Numbered from the stretch's first letter, positions 7,955 to 15,994 are shown. The stretch is 64,000 bases of DNA from Streptomyces sp. 840.1 (GCF_003751445.1 NZ_RJUU01000001.1:4097001-4161000); one strand, 5' to 3'. Numbers and translations: made by a program. The notes: a model not told the origin generated them from the letters alone.

Positions 7955-8400
7955 AGGGCCACCGCCGCAGCGTCAGCCGCCGCGTACAGCACCGCGCACG
8001 CCGACTCCGTCGTACGCCCCTCGACGTCGCCCCAGCCGTCGACGTGGTCCTCCAGACCGAACAGGTCCAGGTGCTCAGGCCCCTCGCCGTCCACCGTCAG
8101 GCGGAACGCCAGCTCCATCAGCCCCTCGTCCGCGAGGAGCGAGTAGGCCCGGGGGTCGCCGGTCGCCGCGCACCGCAGCGCAGCCACGATCGACAGCGGC
8201 CGGGCGGTGTGCGGGGTGTGCACGTCGGACAGTGCGTCGGGGAAGTAGTCGCCCTGGTGCAGGCCGTTCGCGGCGAGGACGCGGGCCGCGGCACGGAACA
8301 GGCCGGGCAGCGTGGTCGGGCGGGGCGGGGTGATGTCCACGTGGACGGTGCGCCGGTGACCGGCTGGCAAGTCCGTGGGGCGGATAAGATTCACAATCAC
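7951..8400 (-). CDS. DUF6197-like protein (149 aa)
   Basis: GTG 8400 follows GAGGA. The central region LFRAAARVLAANGLHQGDYF, then TARPLSIVAALRCAATGDPR, fits the DUF6197 pattern (a helical domain of about 100 residues beginning with an L..AA..L...GW.QG motif) common in Streptomyces mobile elements. No catalytic residues are known for that family. It is the first gene of the tight operon downstream of the HTH genes, with 83 bases before the next gene on its upstream side. Confidence 0.55.
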   Translation of the reverse strand: MIVNLIRPTDLPAGHRRTVHVDITPPRPTTLPGLFRAAARVLAANGLHQGDYFPDALSDVHTPHTARPLSIVAALRCAATGDPRAYSLLADEGLMELAFRLTVDGEGPEHLDLFGLEDHVDGWGDVEGRTTESACAVLYAAADAAAVAL

Positions 8401-8483
8401 GGTGTCCTCGATTTCTGAAGGGGTTGAGGGGCCGTTGAGGCGTCGGGCCCGGCATGGCTCGGCGCCTCGTGGTGTGTCTGGGG

Positions 8484-8720
8484 TCAGGCGGGGACGGCGA
8501 CAAGCGAGGACTCCGCGTCCTGCGCGGCCATCCACTCGCGGACCTCGCCGATGTCGAACCGACGCTGACGGCCGGCGAACGGCTCGGTGGGCATCCCCTG
8601 CTTGATCCACTGGAGGATCTGCCAGTCGGAGACGCCGTAGTACGTCTCGATCTCGCGCTGGCTCAGGAGAGGTACGAGTCCGGCGGGGAGGGCGGTGAGG
8701 CGCTCACTCTTCTTCGGCAT
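8484..8720 (-). CDS. excisionase-like HTH_17 DNA-binding protein (78 aa)
   Basis: The segment LLSQREIETYYGVSDWQILQ followed by WIKQGMPTEPFAGRQRRFDI and EVREWM is a MerR/HTH_17-type winged helix-turn-helix as found in recombination directionality factors and small phage regulators. ATG 8720 lies inside the end of the upstream gene (17-base overlap). Because an integrase lies in the same element, an excisionase or an early-operon regulator role is plausible; sequence alone does not separate them. Confidence 0.6.
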   Translation of the reverse strand: MPKKSERLTALPAGLVPLLSQREIETYYGVSDWQILQWIKQGMPTEPFAGRQRRFDIGEVREWMAAQDAESSLVAVPA

Positions 8721-9006
8721 CGGAGGTTGACCTTTCTACTGTCGCGGTCGAATGTGGGGGCATGCTGAACAGCGCGTGCATCCGGGCGTCGAGCCCTTCG
8801 GTGATGAGCCACGCTGTGTGCAGTTCGCATCGATCTCGCGCGGTGCGGCCCCGGCCGGTGAGCCGGCCGATCGTGGCCGGGCTGACTCCGCGCCCCTCCG
8901 GATCGACCGTCTTGGTCTTCTCGGCGAGCTCGTCGAGGGTCAGTTCCTGCCGCTTCATCTCGTCGCGGAGTGGCTGGCCTTCGCCCTTGCGGAGCAGCTT
9001 TGGCAT
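8704..9006 (-). CDS. XRE-like helix-turn-helix protein (100 aa)
   Basis: Contains RDEMKRQELTLDELAEKTKT, then GVSPATIGRLTGRGRTARDR, an XRE-type HTH with an unusually long turn. It is the first gene of the leftward operon and is divergent from the repressor gene at 9262, so it may act as a Cro-like switch protein. A 7-bp inverted repeat lies just upstream (9055-9081). The acidic C-terminus (ERSTSDAEEE) overlaps the next gene. Confidence 0.6.
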   Translation of the reverse strand: MPKLLRKGEGQPLRDEMKRQELTLDELAEKTKTVDPEGRGVSPATIGRLTGRGRTARDRCELHTAWLITEGLDARMHALFSMPPHSTATVERSTSDAEEE

Positions 9007-9054
9007 GGGTACCTCGTGCTGGTTGATGCGGGTGAGCCCCTCGGTGCGAGGTGC

Positions 9055-9081
9055 TGCGACAATTCTACAGTCGCTGTCGCA
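9055..9081. promoter_or_regulatory. candidate operator, 7-bp inverted repeat
   Basis: TGCGACA at 9055-9061 and its exact complement TGTCGCA at 9075-9081, separated by 13 bases, 49 bases upstream of the leftward HTH gene. Its position in the divergent control region suggests a phage-switch operator. Confidence 0.4.
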
Positions 9082-9214
9082 GTCGTGTCAACGAGAACTG
9101 CCGAGAATCTCCGAGCGGCTGCGTAACTCGAATGTGTGTTCTATGGTGTTGTCATATGCCAGTGCGCGGGCGCGTGACGGGGAGGTTACGCGCTGCACCA
9201 ATACGCGCCATGCT

Positions 9215-9239
9215 TCTACTTTTACTTGCGAAAAGTAGA
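9215..9239. promoter_or_regulatory. candidate repressor operator, 9-bp inverted repeat
   Basis: TCTACTTTT (9215-9223) and AAAAGTAGA (9231-9239) are perfect complements around a 7-base spacer. The repeat lies in the divergent region directly before the repressor gene and includes its possible TTG start at 9226. This is the expected place for autoregulation. Confidence 0.5.
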
Positions 9240-9261
9240 GGTCACGGGCAATCTTGGGGCC

Positions 9262-9630
9262 GTGGACAACGAGGATGCGACCCCCACCGAAGACCTCGCG
9301 CAGCTGCTTGCACGCCTGAAGGGCGAGTATGGCGTGAACGACAGCCAGATCGCGGCGGCTATCGGTGTGTCCGTCTCCACCGTCAATACCTGGGTGCACC
9401 GCAAACGAACGCCGCGCGCCGAGGCTCTTCACAAGCTCGCATCCCGGTACCCCAAGTTCAGTGCGGACCGCGTTTTCGCCGCAGCCGGCCGCAAGGTCCC
9501 CGGACCCTTGGCGCCCGAGGCGGAAGAACGTCTACTCGAACTCTTCCGTGGCCTCACTGCTGAGCAGCAGGAGTTGCAGGAGATCCAACTTCGTGCGCTG
9601 AACGAGCACAACCGTTCCGCCCTGTCGTGA
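9262..9630 (+). CDS. phage repressor-like HTH protein (about 122 aa)
   Basis: The N-terminal half is an XRE-type helix-turn-helix: AQLLARLKGEYGVNDSQIAA, then AIGVSVSTVNTWVHRKRTPR, then AEALHKLASRYPKFSADRVF. The C-terminus (ERLLELFRGLTAEQQELQEI) is helical and probably dimerises. It is divergent from the early operon, the usual position of a lysogeny repressor. The start could be TTG 9226, which lies inside the inverted repeat, or GTG 9262 (VDNEDATP); GTG is preferred because the operator would otherwise overlap coding sequence. Neither has a strong ribosome site. Confidence 0.6.
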   Translation: MDNEDATPTEDLAQLLARLKGEYGVNDSQIAAAIGVSVSTVNTWVHRKRTPRAEALHKLASRYPKFSADRVFAAAGRKVPGPLAPEAEERLLELFRGLTAEQQELQEIQLRALNEHNRSALS

Positions 9631-9794
9631 GTCTCAGCTAAATGGACCCCGTCACTCCACGTGTCTGACTGGTCGTCAACACGCGTAACGGTAGTCGCAT
9701 ATTCCACCAGTTGGGGGTACGGTCGTTCGCACGGCCGATGCCCTCCCCTCATCGACCGCAGGTTCCTGTTCCGCCTGCGTACACGGGGGTCCGC

Positions 9795-10043
9795 ATGTGC
9801 ATTCGCGTCCGCTTCGCTCCGATCGGCTCGGCTCCGGTGTTCGACCCGGCCACCCAGACGATCGCCCTTCCGCCCGGCCTTGACCGCTCGCACACTGTCA
9901 CCGCAGTGAGAGCCGTTCTCGCCGAACTCGCCATCCCCCAGCCCCAGTTCGGTGCACTCTGCTACTGCGGGGCATCGCTCGACCTGAGCCCCCGCATCCC
10001 CCAGCAGCGGACAGGAGAGCAGGCGGTGACCCATGGCGCGTAG
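9795..10043 (+). CDS. small protein upstream of integrase (82 aa)
   Basis: MCIRVRFAPIGSAPVFDPAT followed by TIALPPGLDRSHTVTAVRAV and a conserved end (PQPQFGALCYCGASLDLSPR). It overlaps the integrase start by 11 bases, so the two are probably translated together. Similar short proteins precede integrase genes in other Streptomyces elements. Function unknown. An alternative ATG at 9711 would add 28 Pro-rich residues that look like shadow. Confidence 0.55.
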   Translation: MCIRVRFAPIGSAPVFDPATQTIALPPGLDRSHTVTAVRAVLAELAIPQPQFGALCYCGASLDLSPRIPQQRTGEQAVTHGA

Positions 10044-11313
10044 AGCGACCAACAACCCGAGACAGATGCGCAGCAAGACGTGCGGCTGCACCGAGTGCAT
10101 CGAGGCGTACCCCGAGGCGGACCACGGCGAGCGGAAGCGCCGGCGCGACTGCGTCGGCTCGTGGCAGGCCCGCTACCGGGACCCCACCGGAAAGCAGAAG
10201 GCCAAGAACTTCCCGAAGAAGGCGGACGCCGACGCGTTTCTCGACAAAGTCCGTACCGACGTACGGGAACGCCGCTACCGGGACCCGGCCCGCGGGAAGA
10301 TCCGGCTCAACACCTGGTGGAACACCTTCTGGGAGGTCGAGGCGAAGAAGGGCCGCATCACCACCAACAACCGCAAGCTCGGAATCTGGCGGAAATACAT
10401 CCAGCCGAAGTGGGGCGGGTACCGCCTCATTGACGTGGAGTACATGGAGCTCCAGCGGTGGCTGAGCAGCGAAGTTCCGGGATTCGACAGCCAGAAGAAG
10501 GCGAAGGAGCTACTCATCGCCCTGCTTGAGGAAGCCGTCCGAGACGGTGAGCGGATCTCCGTGAACCCCGCGGCCAAGCTGCAAGTCACGGCCACCCGGA
10601 ACAAGCGGCACCCGGAAGAGCTGAAGCCGCCCACCACAGCGCAGTACGACCTCATCCACGCCGCGCTGCCGGCGTACTACCAGGCGATCCTCCGAGACTT
10701 CGCACACGAGACGGGCATGCGCCCCGGCGAGTATGCCGGCCTGCGCGACTACTGCATCGATGATGAGGAGCGGGTCGCGCACATCAAGGAGATTCTCGTC
10801 CCCGACGGCGGTCGCCTTGTCCGGCAGCCGGCCCCGAAGACCGACGCCGGTTTCCGGAGCGTCCCCCTAACCGATCGGGCGTGGGGCGCGGTGCAGGTCA
10901 TGAGAGCGAAGTGGAAGCCGGCCCGGACCCGGTCGGCGATCGGCGACGGGTACGACCTTCGCGTCGAGGAGCTGTTGCTTCGGGGCCCCCGGGGCGCCGC
11001 GCTGAACATCAACAACCTCAGGCGCCCGTGGCGCCAGGCGTGCGATCAGGCGGGTGTGTCCCGGAAGGTGGTGCGGCCGGACGGGAAGACCGACTGGTGG
11101 CCGGACATCTACCACTACCGCGACAGGGTGACCAGCAAGCTGCATCAGGCAGGAGTGCCGGAGGCCGACGCTCAGGCCATGTTGGGTCACGACCGCGCGG
11201 GCAAGGTGACCTGGGTGTACACGCATGAGAGCGAGGGTGCTCGGGAGGTCGTGCGGGCGGCGCTGACCGGTCGTAGTGGACTCCGGGTCGTTCCGGACCA
11301 GGAATCGGCGTGA
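10033..11313 (+). CDS. int: tyrosine site-specific integrase (426 aa)
   Basis: A Cys-containing basic N-terminus (SKTCGCTECIEAYPEADHGE) precedes an arm/SAM-like domain and a catalytic domain. Visible catalytic residues are Arg in HETGMRPGEYAGL, Lys in APKTDAGFRSVPL, His and Arg in the variant box IYHYRDRVTSK (usual HxLRH), His in MLGHD, and the nucleophile Tyr in WVYTHES. The gene ends 142 bases before the tRNA-derived att core at 11455, the expected arrangement for an integrase acting at that site. The HYRDR box differs from the pSAM2-type HDLRH of the neighbouring element, so the two integrases are only distantly related. Confidence 0.9.
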   Translation: MARRATNNPRQMRSKTCGCTECIEAYPEADHGERKRRRDCVGSWQARYRDPTGKQKAKNFPKKADADAFLDKVRTDVRERRYRDPARGKIRLNTWWNTFWEVEAKKGRITTNNRKLGIWRKYIQPKWGGYRLIDVEYMELQRWLSSEVPGFDSQKKAKELLIALLEEAVRDGERISVNPAAKLQVTATRNKRHPEELKPPTTAQYDLIHAALPAYYQAILRDFAHETGMRPGEYAGLRDYCIDDEERVAHIKEILVPDGGRLVRQPAPKTDAGFRSVPLTDRAWGAVQVMRAKWKPARTRSAIGDGYDLRVEELLLRGPRGAALNINNLRRPWRQACDQAGVSRKVVRPDGKTDWWPDIYHYRDRVTSKLHQAGVPEADAQAMLGHDRAGKVTWVYTHESEGAREVVRAALTGRSGLRVVPDQESA

Positions 11314-11454
11314 GTCCACTAGGAGTCCACAAACCCCCCTCGGGGGGTCTCGGAATCTCTCGGGGTTTCCTGGCTCTCGGGGCGCGAGGGTCGCTTTCGG
11401 CGCCAGGGAGGTCTCGGAACTTCTCGGAATCTCCGAGGCCGCAGGACAGAAGCC

Positions 11455-11499
11455 CTTACAAAGCAGATGTCGGCGGTTCGAAACCGTCCGCGCCCACCA
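11455..11499 (+). repeat. attachment core A (tRNA-Val 3' half)
   Basis: Forty-five bases from CTTACAAAGCAG to CGCGCCCACCA. They fit tRNA positions 32-76: anticodon loop CTTACAA (anticodon TAC, valine), variable loop ATGTC, T arm and acceptor strand with encoded CCA. No matching 5' half precedes it, so it is an att copy and not a functional tRNA. It differs from the cores at 32826 and 35942 at three positions, all in the T stem (GGCGG/CCGTC here, GGCAG/CTGCC there). Confidence 0.85.
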
Positions 11500-11514
11500 G
11501 TAGGACACACGGAA

Positions 11515-11555
11515 AAGGCCCAGGTCACCGGCGGTAAGCCGAGAGCCTGGGCCTT
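11515..11555. terminator. hairpin terminator after att core A
   Basis: AAGGCCCAGG (11515-11524) pairs perfectly with CCTGGGCCTT (11546-11555) over a 21-base loop. It could terminate the tRNA-derived transcript and the convergent integrase genes on either side. Confidence 0.55.
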
Positions 11556-11595
11556 GTTCGTCCGCGATTCCGGCGGGGGAGAGGCGTCGTGCCAC

Positions 11596-12735
11596 TTACG
11601 TGCCAGATGGTTCGTCGGGCTCTGCCGGCCGGACCTTTCTGATCTGCTCATCGACGTGAGCGGCGATCGCATGATCGCGGCCGTTCACCAGGTGCTGGTA
11701 GATCAGCGCGGCACGCACAGACGAGTGGCCCATCCGCTGCATCAATTCTCGTGTGGTCGCACCGCCGGTCGCGGCGAGGGTGTTTCCGGTGTGGCGCAGA
11801 TCGTGGAAGTGAACGTCTCCCAGACCAGTCGTCACCAGGGCTCGCAGCCATAGACGACGGAAGTTGTTCCGGCGGAGCTGCCCGCCCCTTGCTCCCGTGA
11901 ACACCAGCCCGGTGCGACCCGGCTCGGCGTAGACATCGAGGTGAGCAGCCAGGCTCTCCGTCAGCGAGGCAGGGAAGGCGACGGTACGCACACCTGCCGC
12001 GCTCTTGGGTGCCTTGACCAGGATGCCGTCCGAGCGGGTCTCGGCCAGGGCACGCCTCACGGCGACGGTTCGCCGTTCGAGGTCGATGTCATGGCGCTGG
12101 AGCGCGGCGAGCTCCCCGAAGCGGAGGCCGGTGAAGGCCGCCAGGAGGATGAAAACCCGGAAACGCGCAGGCACGGCGTCGGCGAGCTGGAAGACCTCCG
12201 TGACATCGAGGAACGGCCGTTCGGCTGTCTTCGCTGCCCCAGCGCCCTTGATACGGCAGGGGTTCCGCTGGATCAACTCGTCGTCGACTGCGGTGTTCAT
12301 GATGGCGCGGAGGATCTGGTACGCCTTGGCGACCGTCGGTTCACCGACACCGGACTCCAGGAGGCCGGCACGCCAGCGGCGGATCTGCGGTGTGGTGATC
12401 TCGCTCAGGACCACGTTCGCGAAGGTAGGCAGGACGTGGAGACGTAGCGCGCTGCCGTTGCGCTCGCGGGTGGTCGCCGCGTAGTTGCGCTCCTTGAACC
12501 AGGCGTCGGCGTAGACCCCGAAGAGGACCTTGTCGTCCGGGTTCTTCCACCGGCCGTCGAGGATCTCCGCTTCCTTGCGGACGAGCCACCGATCAGCGTC
12601 GGTCTGAGTGGGGAAGGTCGCCGGAGCCGAACGCAGCAGACCATCCGGGCCGGGATACCGGGCCTGAAAGCGGCCGGACGGCAGCTTGCGGACCGAACCG
12701 AAGCGGCGGCGTTTGCCCTTCTGGTTCGCCATCAC
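11596..12735 (-). CDS. int: AICE tyrosine integrase (379 aa)
   Basis: A canonical phage-type integrase. An N-terminal AP2-like arm-binding domain (GSVRKLPSGRFQARYPGPDG) and SAM-like core-binding domain (YADAWFKERNYAATTRERNG) lead into a catalytic domain with Arg in FTGLRFGELAAL, Lys in VKAPKSAAGVR, HDLRHTGNTLAA, GHSSVRAALI and Tyr in IYQHL. It performs integration at the tRNA core immediately downstream (11455-11499) and, with Xis, excision. Start ATG 12735 (MMANQKGKRR) overlaps xis by four bases. Confidence 0.93.
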   Translation of the reverse strand: MMANQKGKRRRFGSVRKLPSGRFQARYPGPDGLLRSAPATFPTQTDADRWLVRKEAEILDGRWKNPDDKVLFGVYADAWFKERNYAATTRERNGSALRLHVLPTFANVVLSEITTPQIRRWRAGLLESGVGEPTVAKAYQILRAIMNTAVDDELIQRNPCRIKGAGAAKTAERPFLDVTEVFQLADAVPARFRVFILLAAFTGLRFGELAALQRHDIDLERRTVAVRRALAETRSDGILVKAPKSAAGVRTVAFPASLTESLAAHLDVYAEPGRTGLVFTGARGGQLRRNNFRRLWLRALVTTGLGDVHFHDLRHTGNTLAATGGATTRELMQRMGHSSVRAALIYQHLVNGRDHAIAAHVDEQIRKVRPAEPDEPSGT

Positions 12736-12944
12736 GCCACCGCCCCGAAGCGCCGCAGACTCGTGACGATCGGCTGGACGGTGTGGGCCGCTATGAAGTC
12801 GGCCAAGGCGTTCTCAGGGATGCGGACATGCCTCCCCACCTTCACGAACACGATCCGCCGTTCGGCGATCAGGCGCCGCGGGAAACGCGCAGTTGTACCG
12901 AGGAGTTGAGCGGCCTCCTCCACCGTGAGCAGTCGGTCAGTCAT
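12732..12944 (-). CDS. xis: excisionase (70 aa)
   Basis: LLTVEEAAQLLGTTARFPRR followed by ERRIVFVKVGRHVRIPENAL is the HTH_17 winged-helix excisionase pattern. Position between repSA and int, with four-base overlaps to both, matches the repSA-xis-int operon of pSAM2-type elements. It should bend att DNA and drive excision with Int. Confidence 0.85.
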   Translation of the reverse strand: MTDRLLTVEEAAQLLGTTARFPRRLIAERRIVFVKVGRHVRIPENALADFIAAHTVQPIVTSLRRFGAVA

Positions 12945-14323
12945 GCGGCCATGTCTCCTTCCAGGGCGAGGGCTTCGCGGGCGGTTTCTCGGTTGTGTTG
13001 CAGGTCTTTGGCGATAGAGGCGGCGAGGACGGATTCGCCGGGGCTGTGGCCTTGTCCGGCGTACTGCCAGTCGGTGAGGACGAGGACGGTCGGGTCCTGG
13101 TCCGGGTCGGGCAGGCCGAGTTCTTCGCGCTGCTGGGCTGCGCGGTAGTCGGCGCGGATCTGGCGGAGTGCGCCGAGGGTGGTGGAGTAGCGGCGGGACT
13201 TGGTGGAGAAGTGGCCGCGGAAGCCGAGCATGTGTGCCCAGGCCCGCAGTCGCCGATCCGGGTAGAGCGGGTCGAGGTCGAAGCAGGCTTCGATGAGGCG
13301 GCGCGGGTGGTCGGGTACGTCGAGGAGGGCCAGGGCCTCGCGGTTGCCGATGCGGCGGTCGATGGTGCCGGTCGTTTCGGCGGCTTTGGTCGCGTACTTG
13401 GCGACGTAGGAGGCGACAGCCCGTTCGGTGATGTCGGTCCCGGCGTCGAAGGCGCGGATGGGGCGGATGTCGAGCTGGGTGCCCCAGCGCAGTGGGCGGG
13501 CGGGTTGGCCGGCGGCGGCCGGGACGGTGATAGTCGTGTACGCGTGCACGGCGGCGGCGCGGATGGAGTCGCTGAGCAGCTGCACGGAAGCCCAGGAGGG
13601 CGGCGGGCTGTCGGGTCCGTCGGGGCCGTCGAGGCGAATGACGGCATGGAAGTGGACGGCGCCGCGCTTCTGGAACTCGGCGACCTTGCCGTACGAGACC
13701 CGTACCGCTTCTTTGAGTTCGCGTTGGGTGAGGCCGGCGCGGGCGGCGATCTCGCGGCGGAGGCGGTTGGCGAAGCGTTGCCAGAGGTCCCCGGCGTGGT
13801 TGTTGAAGAGGACCGCGCCCGCGTAGTCGTACGTGTCGGGGTCGAGCGGGGTGCCGAGGGCATCGTCATCCGGCCTGTGGGTGGTGCCGCAGCGGCAGCG
13901 GCCGGAGTCGGGACGGTTGTGGACCGGGCCGAAGGACGGGGCTGTGAGCGTGGCGAAGACGCGGGGATGGTCGCGGACGGTGGCAGGGACGTCTTTGTCC
14001 TGGTCGCCCGCGAGTCCGGCGCGGATCAGGTGGTAGGTGTCGGCGGAGTAGGTCCAGGCGCAGGCAGGGCAGCGTGAGGCGCGGCGGTTGCCGCAGGCGA
14101 TGCGGAGCCGTCCTCCGGGCTCGGTGCTGGTGGAGTAGCGGTGCATGGTCTGGCCGGTGGTCCTGTCCTTGGTGAGGGTCCAGCCGGAGAGGTGGATGGG
14201 GTTGGAGCAGCCGCCGGTGCGGCGGATCTGGTCCTGCCAGCGGTCGAAGCCGGTGGACCCGGCCACCTGCAGCAGATCGCCGAGGGTGGCCGGGTCCAGG
14301 CTCGCGAGGATCGAGTCCGTCAC
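12941..14323 (-). CDS. repSA: RepSA-type rolling-circle replication initiator (460 aa)
   Basis: Length 460 matches pSAM2 RepSA. An N-terminal Cys region (GNRRASRCPACAWTYSADTY) is followed by the HUH metal-binding motif at His224-Phe-His226 (GAVHFHAVIRLDG) and a YVAKYATK segment (about 307-314) supplying candidate nicking tyrosines. The enzyme nicks the AICE double-strand origin to start rolling-circle replication of the excised circle. GTG 14323 follows GGGAG at five bases; upstream frame is Pro/Arg-rich shadow. Confidence 0.9.
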   Translation of the reverse strand: MTDSILASLDPATLGDLLQVAGSTGFDRWQDQIRRTGGCSNPIHLSGWTLTKDRTTGQTMHRYSTSTEPGGRLRIACGNRRASRCPACAWTYSADTYHLIRAGLAGDQDKDVPATVRDHPRVFATLTAPSFGPVHNRPDSGRCRCGTTHRPDDDALGTPLDPDTYDYAGAVLFNNHAGDLWQRFANRLRREIAARAGLTQRELKEAVRVSYGKVAEFQKRGAVHFHAVIRLDGPDGPDSPPPSWASVQLLSDSIRAAAVHAYTTITVPAAAGQPARPLRWGTQLDIRPIRAFDAGTDITERAVASYVAKYATKAAETTGTIDRRIGNREALALLDVPDHPRRLIEACFDLDPLYPDRRLRAWAHMLGFRGHFSTKSRRYSTTLGALRQIRADYRAAQQREELGLPDPDQDPTVLVLTDWQYAGQGHSPGESVLAASIAKDLQHNRETAREALALEGDMAA

Positions 14324-14514
14324 GCGTGCTCCCGCTGGACAACCGGGGCGCGGGTCGCGGTGCGGGTCGAGCCGGTGCCGCGGCAGAGGTGGCAGGCGAC
14401 CAGGAGGATGGAGCGGGTGCCGTTGTCGAGGAGCGTGCCGGTGTCGATGGCGACGACGGGGAAGCCGTTGCAGTCCGGGCAGAGACGCGGCGGGGCAGGG
14501 CTGTGCTGGGCCAT
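14320..14514 (-). CDS. small zinc-finger AICE protein (64 aa)
   Basis: MAQHSPAPPRLCPDCNGFPV with a second pair CHLC gives a CxxC...CxxC zinc-ribbon spacing. It overlaps repSA by four bases (GTGA), so the two are coupled. Short proteins of this type precede repSA in many Streptomyces AICEs. Function unknown. Confidence 0.6.
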   Translation of the reverse strand: MAQHSPAPPRLCPDCNGFPVVAIDTGTLLDNGTRSILLVACHLCRGTGSTRTATRAPVVQREHA

Positions 14515-14603
14515 GATGGCGGCCCTTTCGACTGCGGTTGGAAGGCGCCGGACTGTCCGGGCGGCGGCTATGCTTGGCGGCTTGTGCGCCGTCCGGGGTC
14601 CGG

Positions 14604-14924
14604 TCAGCGGTGCTGGTCTGCGGAAGTGATGAGCGAGCGGATGACCAGGGCGCAGATGGCGACGGATGCGCCGGTGATGGCGACCGCGAGGAGCATCGAG
14701 ACCAGGACCGCGCCGACGACCAGGACGACGGCCGTCCCACCACCCACAAGTCCGACGACGGCGCCGGGCGTGAGCTGGACGGTGGGCCTGGCCGCAGTGG
14801 TCGGGACAGCCAGCGGGGCAGGGCTCGGCGGGGTGTGCTGGACCACGGCTGTCGGCTCGACGACGGTCGGTCGGGTGATGAGGCCGGTGGGCTGGGGCAT
14901 GGTCGGAACCTTGGGCTTGAACAT
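14604..14924 (-). CDS. spdD: SpdD-like plasmid spread protein (106 aa)
   Basis: MFKPKVPTMPQPTGLITRPT opens the protein, followed by a Pro-rich region and two hydrophobic segments (PGAVVGLVGGGTAVVLVVGA and AVAITGASVAICALVI). This is the usual appearance of AICE SpdD/SpdB2 spread proteins, membrane components that help intramycelial spread of the conjugated DNA. ATG 14924 is preceded by a GGGAG-like site. Family assignment is by composition and context. Confidence 0.65.
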   Translation of the reverse strand: MFKPKVPTMPQPTGLITRPTVVEPTAVVQHTPPSPAPLAVPTTAARPTVQLTPGAVVGLVGGGTAVVLVVGAVLVSMLLAVAITGASVAICALVIRSLITSADQHR

Positions 14925-14950
14925 GGTGGATCTCCCTTCGCGGCGGGTGA

Positions 14951-15106
14951 TTACTTGACGGCGGTGTCGATGGCGGGGGCAAGGAGGCTGTCGGCGAGGA
15001 GGTAGCCGCCGAGCAGGAGAACGGCGACGAGCCACAGGGGCGGGCGGATGAGCTTGATGCCGAGCCAGCCGACGATGATCAGGGCGAACCAGAGCGGGAC
15101 ATCCAC
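14951..15106 (-). CDS. 51-residue membrane spread-type protein
   Basis: GTG 15106 follows AGGAG at nine bases. The translation VDVPLWFALIIVGWLGIKLI, then LWLVAVLLLGGYLLADSLLA, is two membrane segments joined by RPP, ending PAIDTAVK. Its place between the mobile-element transfer protein and SpdD in the spd cluster suggests a small spread protein. It is under 60 residues, so automated annotation may miss it. Confidence 0.6.
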   Translation of the reverse strand: MDVPLWFALIIVGWLGIKLIRPPLWLVAVLLLGGYLLADSLLAPAIDTAVK

Positions 15107-15118
15107 GGGGCCGTTCTC

Positions 15119-15310
15119 CTATCGGGCGGTGCAGCGGTGGGTGCGGGCAGCCAGCTGGGCGGCGCTCTGGCTGGAGTAGTCGGCGGACCAGCCGCAGCGG
15201 TCGGCGCTGCAGACGGCGGCGTGCTTGGTCTGGCCGCGGTGGTCGCGGTGGGAGCCGATCTGCACGGGGCCGATCCGCATCACGGAGTGGAAGTGGTCAC
15301 GAGCGGGCAT
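15119..15310 (-). CDS. mobile element transfer protein (63 aa)
   Basis: Contains HFHSVMRIGPVQIGSHRDHR, then TKHAAVCSADRCGWSADYSS and AAQLAARTHRC. This RIGPVQIG...KHAAVC..C.W..DY pattern is the small AICE protein usually annotated as mobile element transfer protein or SpdA. It carries two Cys and three His that may bind zinc. It lies in the spd operon, 21 bases upstream-gene spacing and 12 bases before the next gene. Confidence 0.7.
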   Translation of the reverse strand: MPARDHFHSVMRIGPVQIGSHRDHRGQTKHAAVCSADRCGWSADYSSQSAAQLAARTHRCTAR

Positions 15311-15331
15311 GGCGGTGGTTCTCCCGTCAGG

Positions 15332-15994
15332 TCAGGCGAGTTGGGCGGCGATGGTCTCGGCGAGCTGTGGCGGGACGCCGAGCCGGGCGCGCAAGGTGTC
15401 GGTGTCGATCGGGGCGCCGGTGCGGGCGTGGTGGTCGGCGGCGAGCTTGCGGGCGTGGTCGACCAGCGCGGCCGGGACCGGCGGACCGGCGGGGGTGAGT
15501 GCCGGGGTGTTCTCGGCAGCGGCGGCGATCGGCTCGGGCTCGGGCGCCGGATCGGGGGCGGATTCCCGCTCGACTTCTGTCGCGGAATGCGGGACTGCGG
15601 GTGCCGGCGGAACGGGCTCCGGCTCCTCGGCGGAGTGCGAGTGGGCAAGGAGGGTGCCGCCGAGGAAGGCGAGCGCGGGCCATCCCGCGATGCCGAACCG
15701 CAGCCAGGCCGGCGGGTGGGTGAGGTCGAGGAATCCGGCGGTCGCGACGTTGGCACCCAGCGAGGCGAACAGCGCGATGAGGAACCAGCACCAGGCCAGC
15801 CGGGACGGGCCCTCGCTGCGCAGGCGTCGCCACGCGGCGACCAAGAGCAGGTCCACCGAGATCGGGTAGGCCCAGGCCTTCCAGCCGTCCTGCCCAGCGG
15901 CGTCGGCGAGGTCGTGCAGGTGGGCGAAGGACAGGGCACCGGCGATGACGGCCTGGACCAGGACGGCGTCCACGCGGAAGGCGGGGCGGGCCAT
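15332..15994 (-). CDS. DUF2637 membrane protein, SpdB3-like (220 aa)
   Basis: Four hydrophobic segments in the first 125 residues (AVLVQAVIAGALSFAHLHDL, YPISVDLLLVAAW, AWCWFLIALFASLGANVATA, FGIAGWPALAFLGGTLLA) with the conserved SFAHLHDLA...AYPISVDLLLV signature of DUF2637. A Pro/Glu linker and a C-terminal helical domain (TLRARLGVPPQLAETIAAQL) resembling an HTH follow. Such proteins sit in AICE transfer regions and are thought to work with TraB at the septal membrane. The start overlaps the next upstream gene's stop. Confidence 0.75.
   Translation of the reverse strand: MARPAFRVDAVLVQAVIAGALSFAHLHDLADAAGQDGWKAWAYPISVDLLLVAAWRRLRSEGPSRLAWCWFLIALFASLGANVATAGFLDLTHPPAWLRFGIAGWPALAFLGGTLLAHSHSAEEPEPVPPAPAVPHSATEVERESAPDPAPEPEPIAAAAENTPALTPAGPPVPAALVDHARKLAADHHARTGAPIDTDTLRARLGVPPQLAETIAAQLA

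Larger units (their letters stand above)
1..11499. mobile_element. prophage or phage-like integrated element, right part
   Basis: From the left edge to the tRNA-derived site at 11455-11499. It contains a leftward operon of small overlapping genes (ATGA/GTGA junctions) with RecT, a WhiB fusion, a replication-type protein and two short DNA-binding proteins, then a rightward repressor and a tyrosine integrase ending 142 bases before the att core. RecT and this gene order are typical of the early region of actinophages. No structural or lysis genes are visible, so either the late region lies left of the window or the element is defective. The left att site and the intact tRNA should also lie left. 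Confidence 0.75.

Noticed and set aside
9088..9432. 114-residue minus-strand frame
   Set aside because: It is antisense to the repressor gene, which has a clear HTH, and crosses the operator region.
11455..11499. A functional tRNA gene
   Set aside because: Only positions 32-76 are present; no 5' half with GGGCGCG and D arm precedes it. The same holds for 32826 and 35942.
12941..13869. Long alternate frame opposite and within RepSA
   Set aside because: Pro/Ser/Thr-rich shadow without motifs; the RepSA frame has HUH residues.
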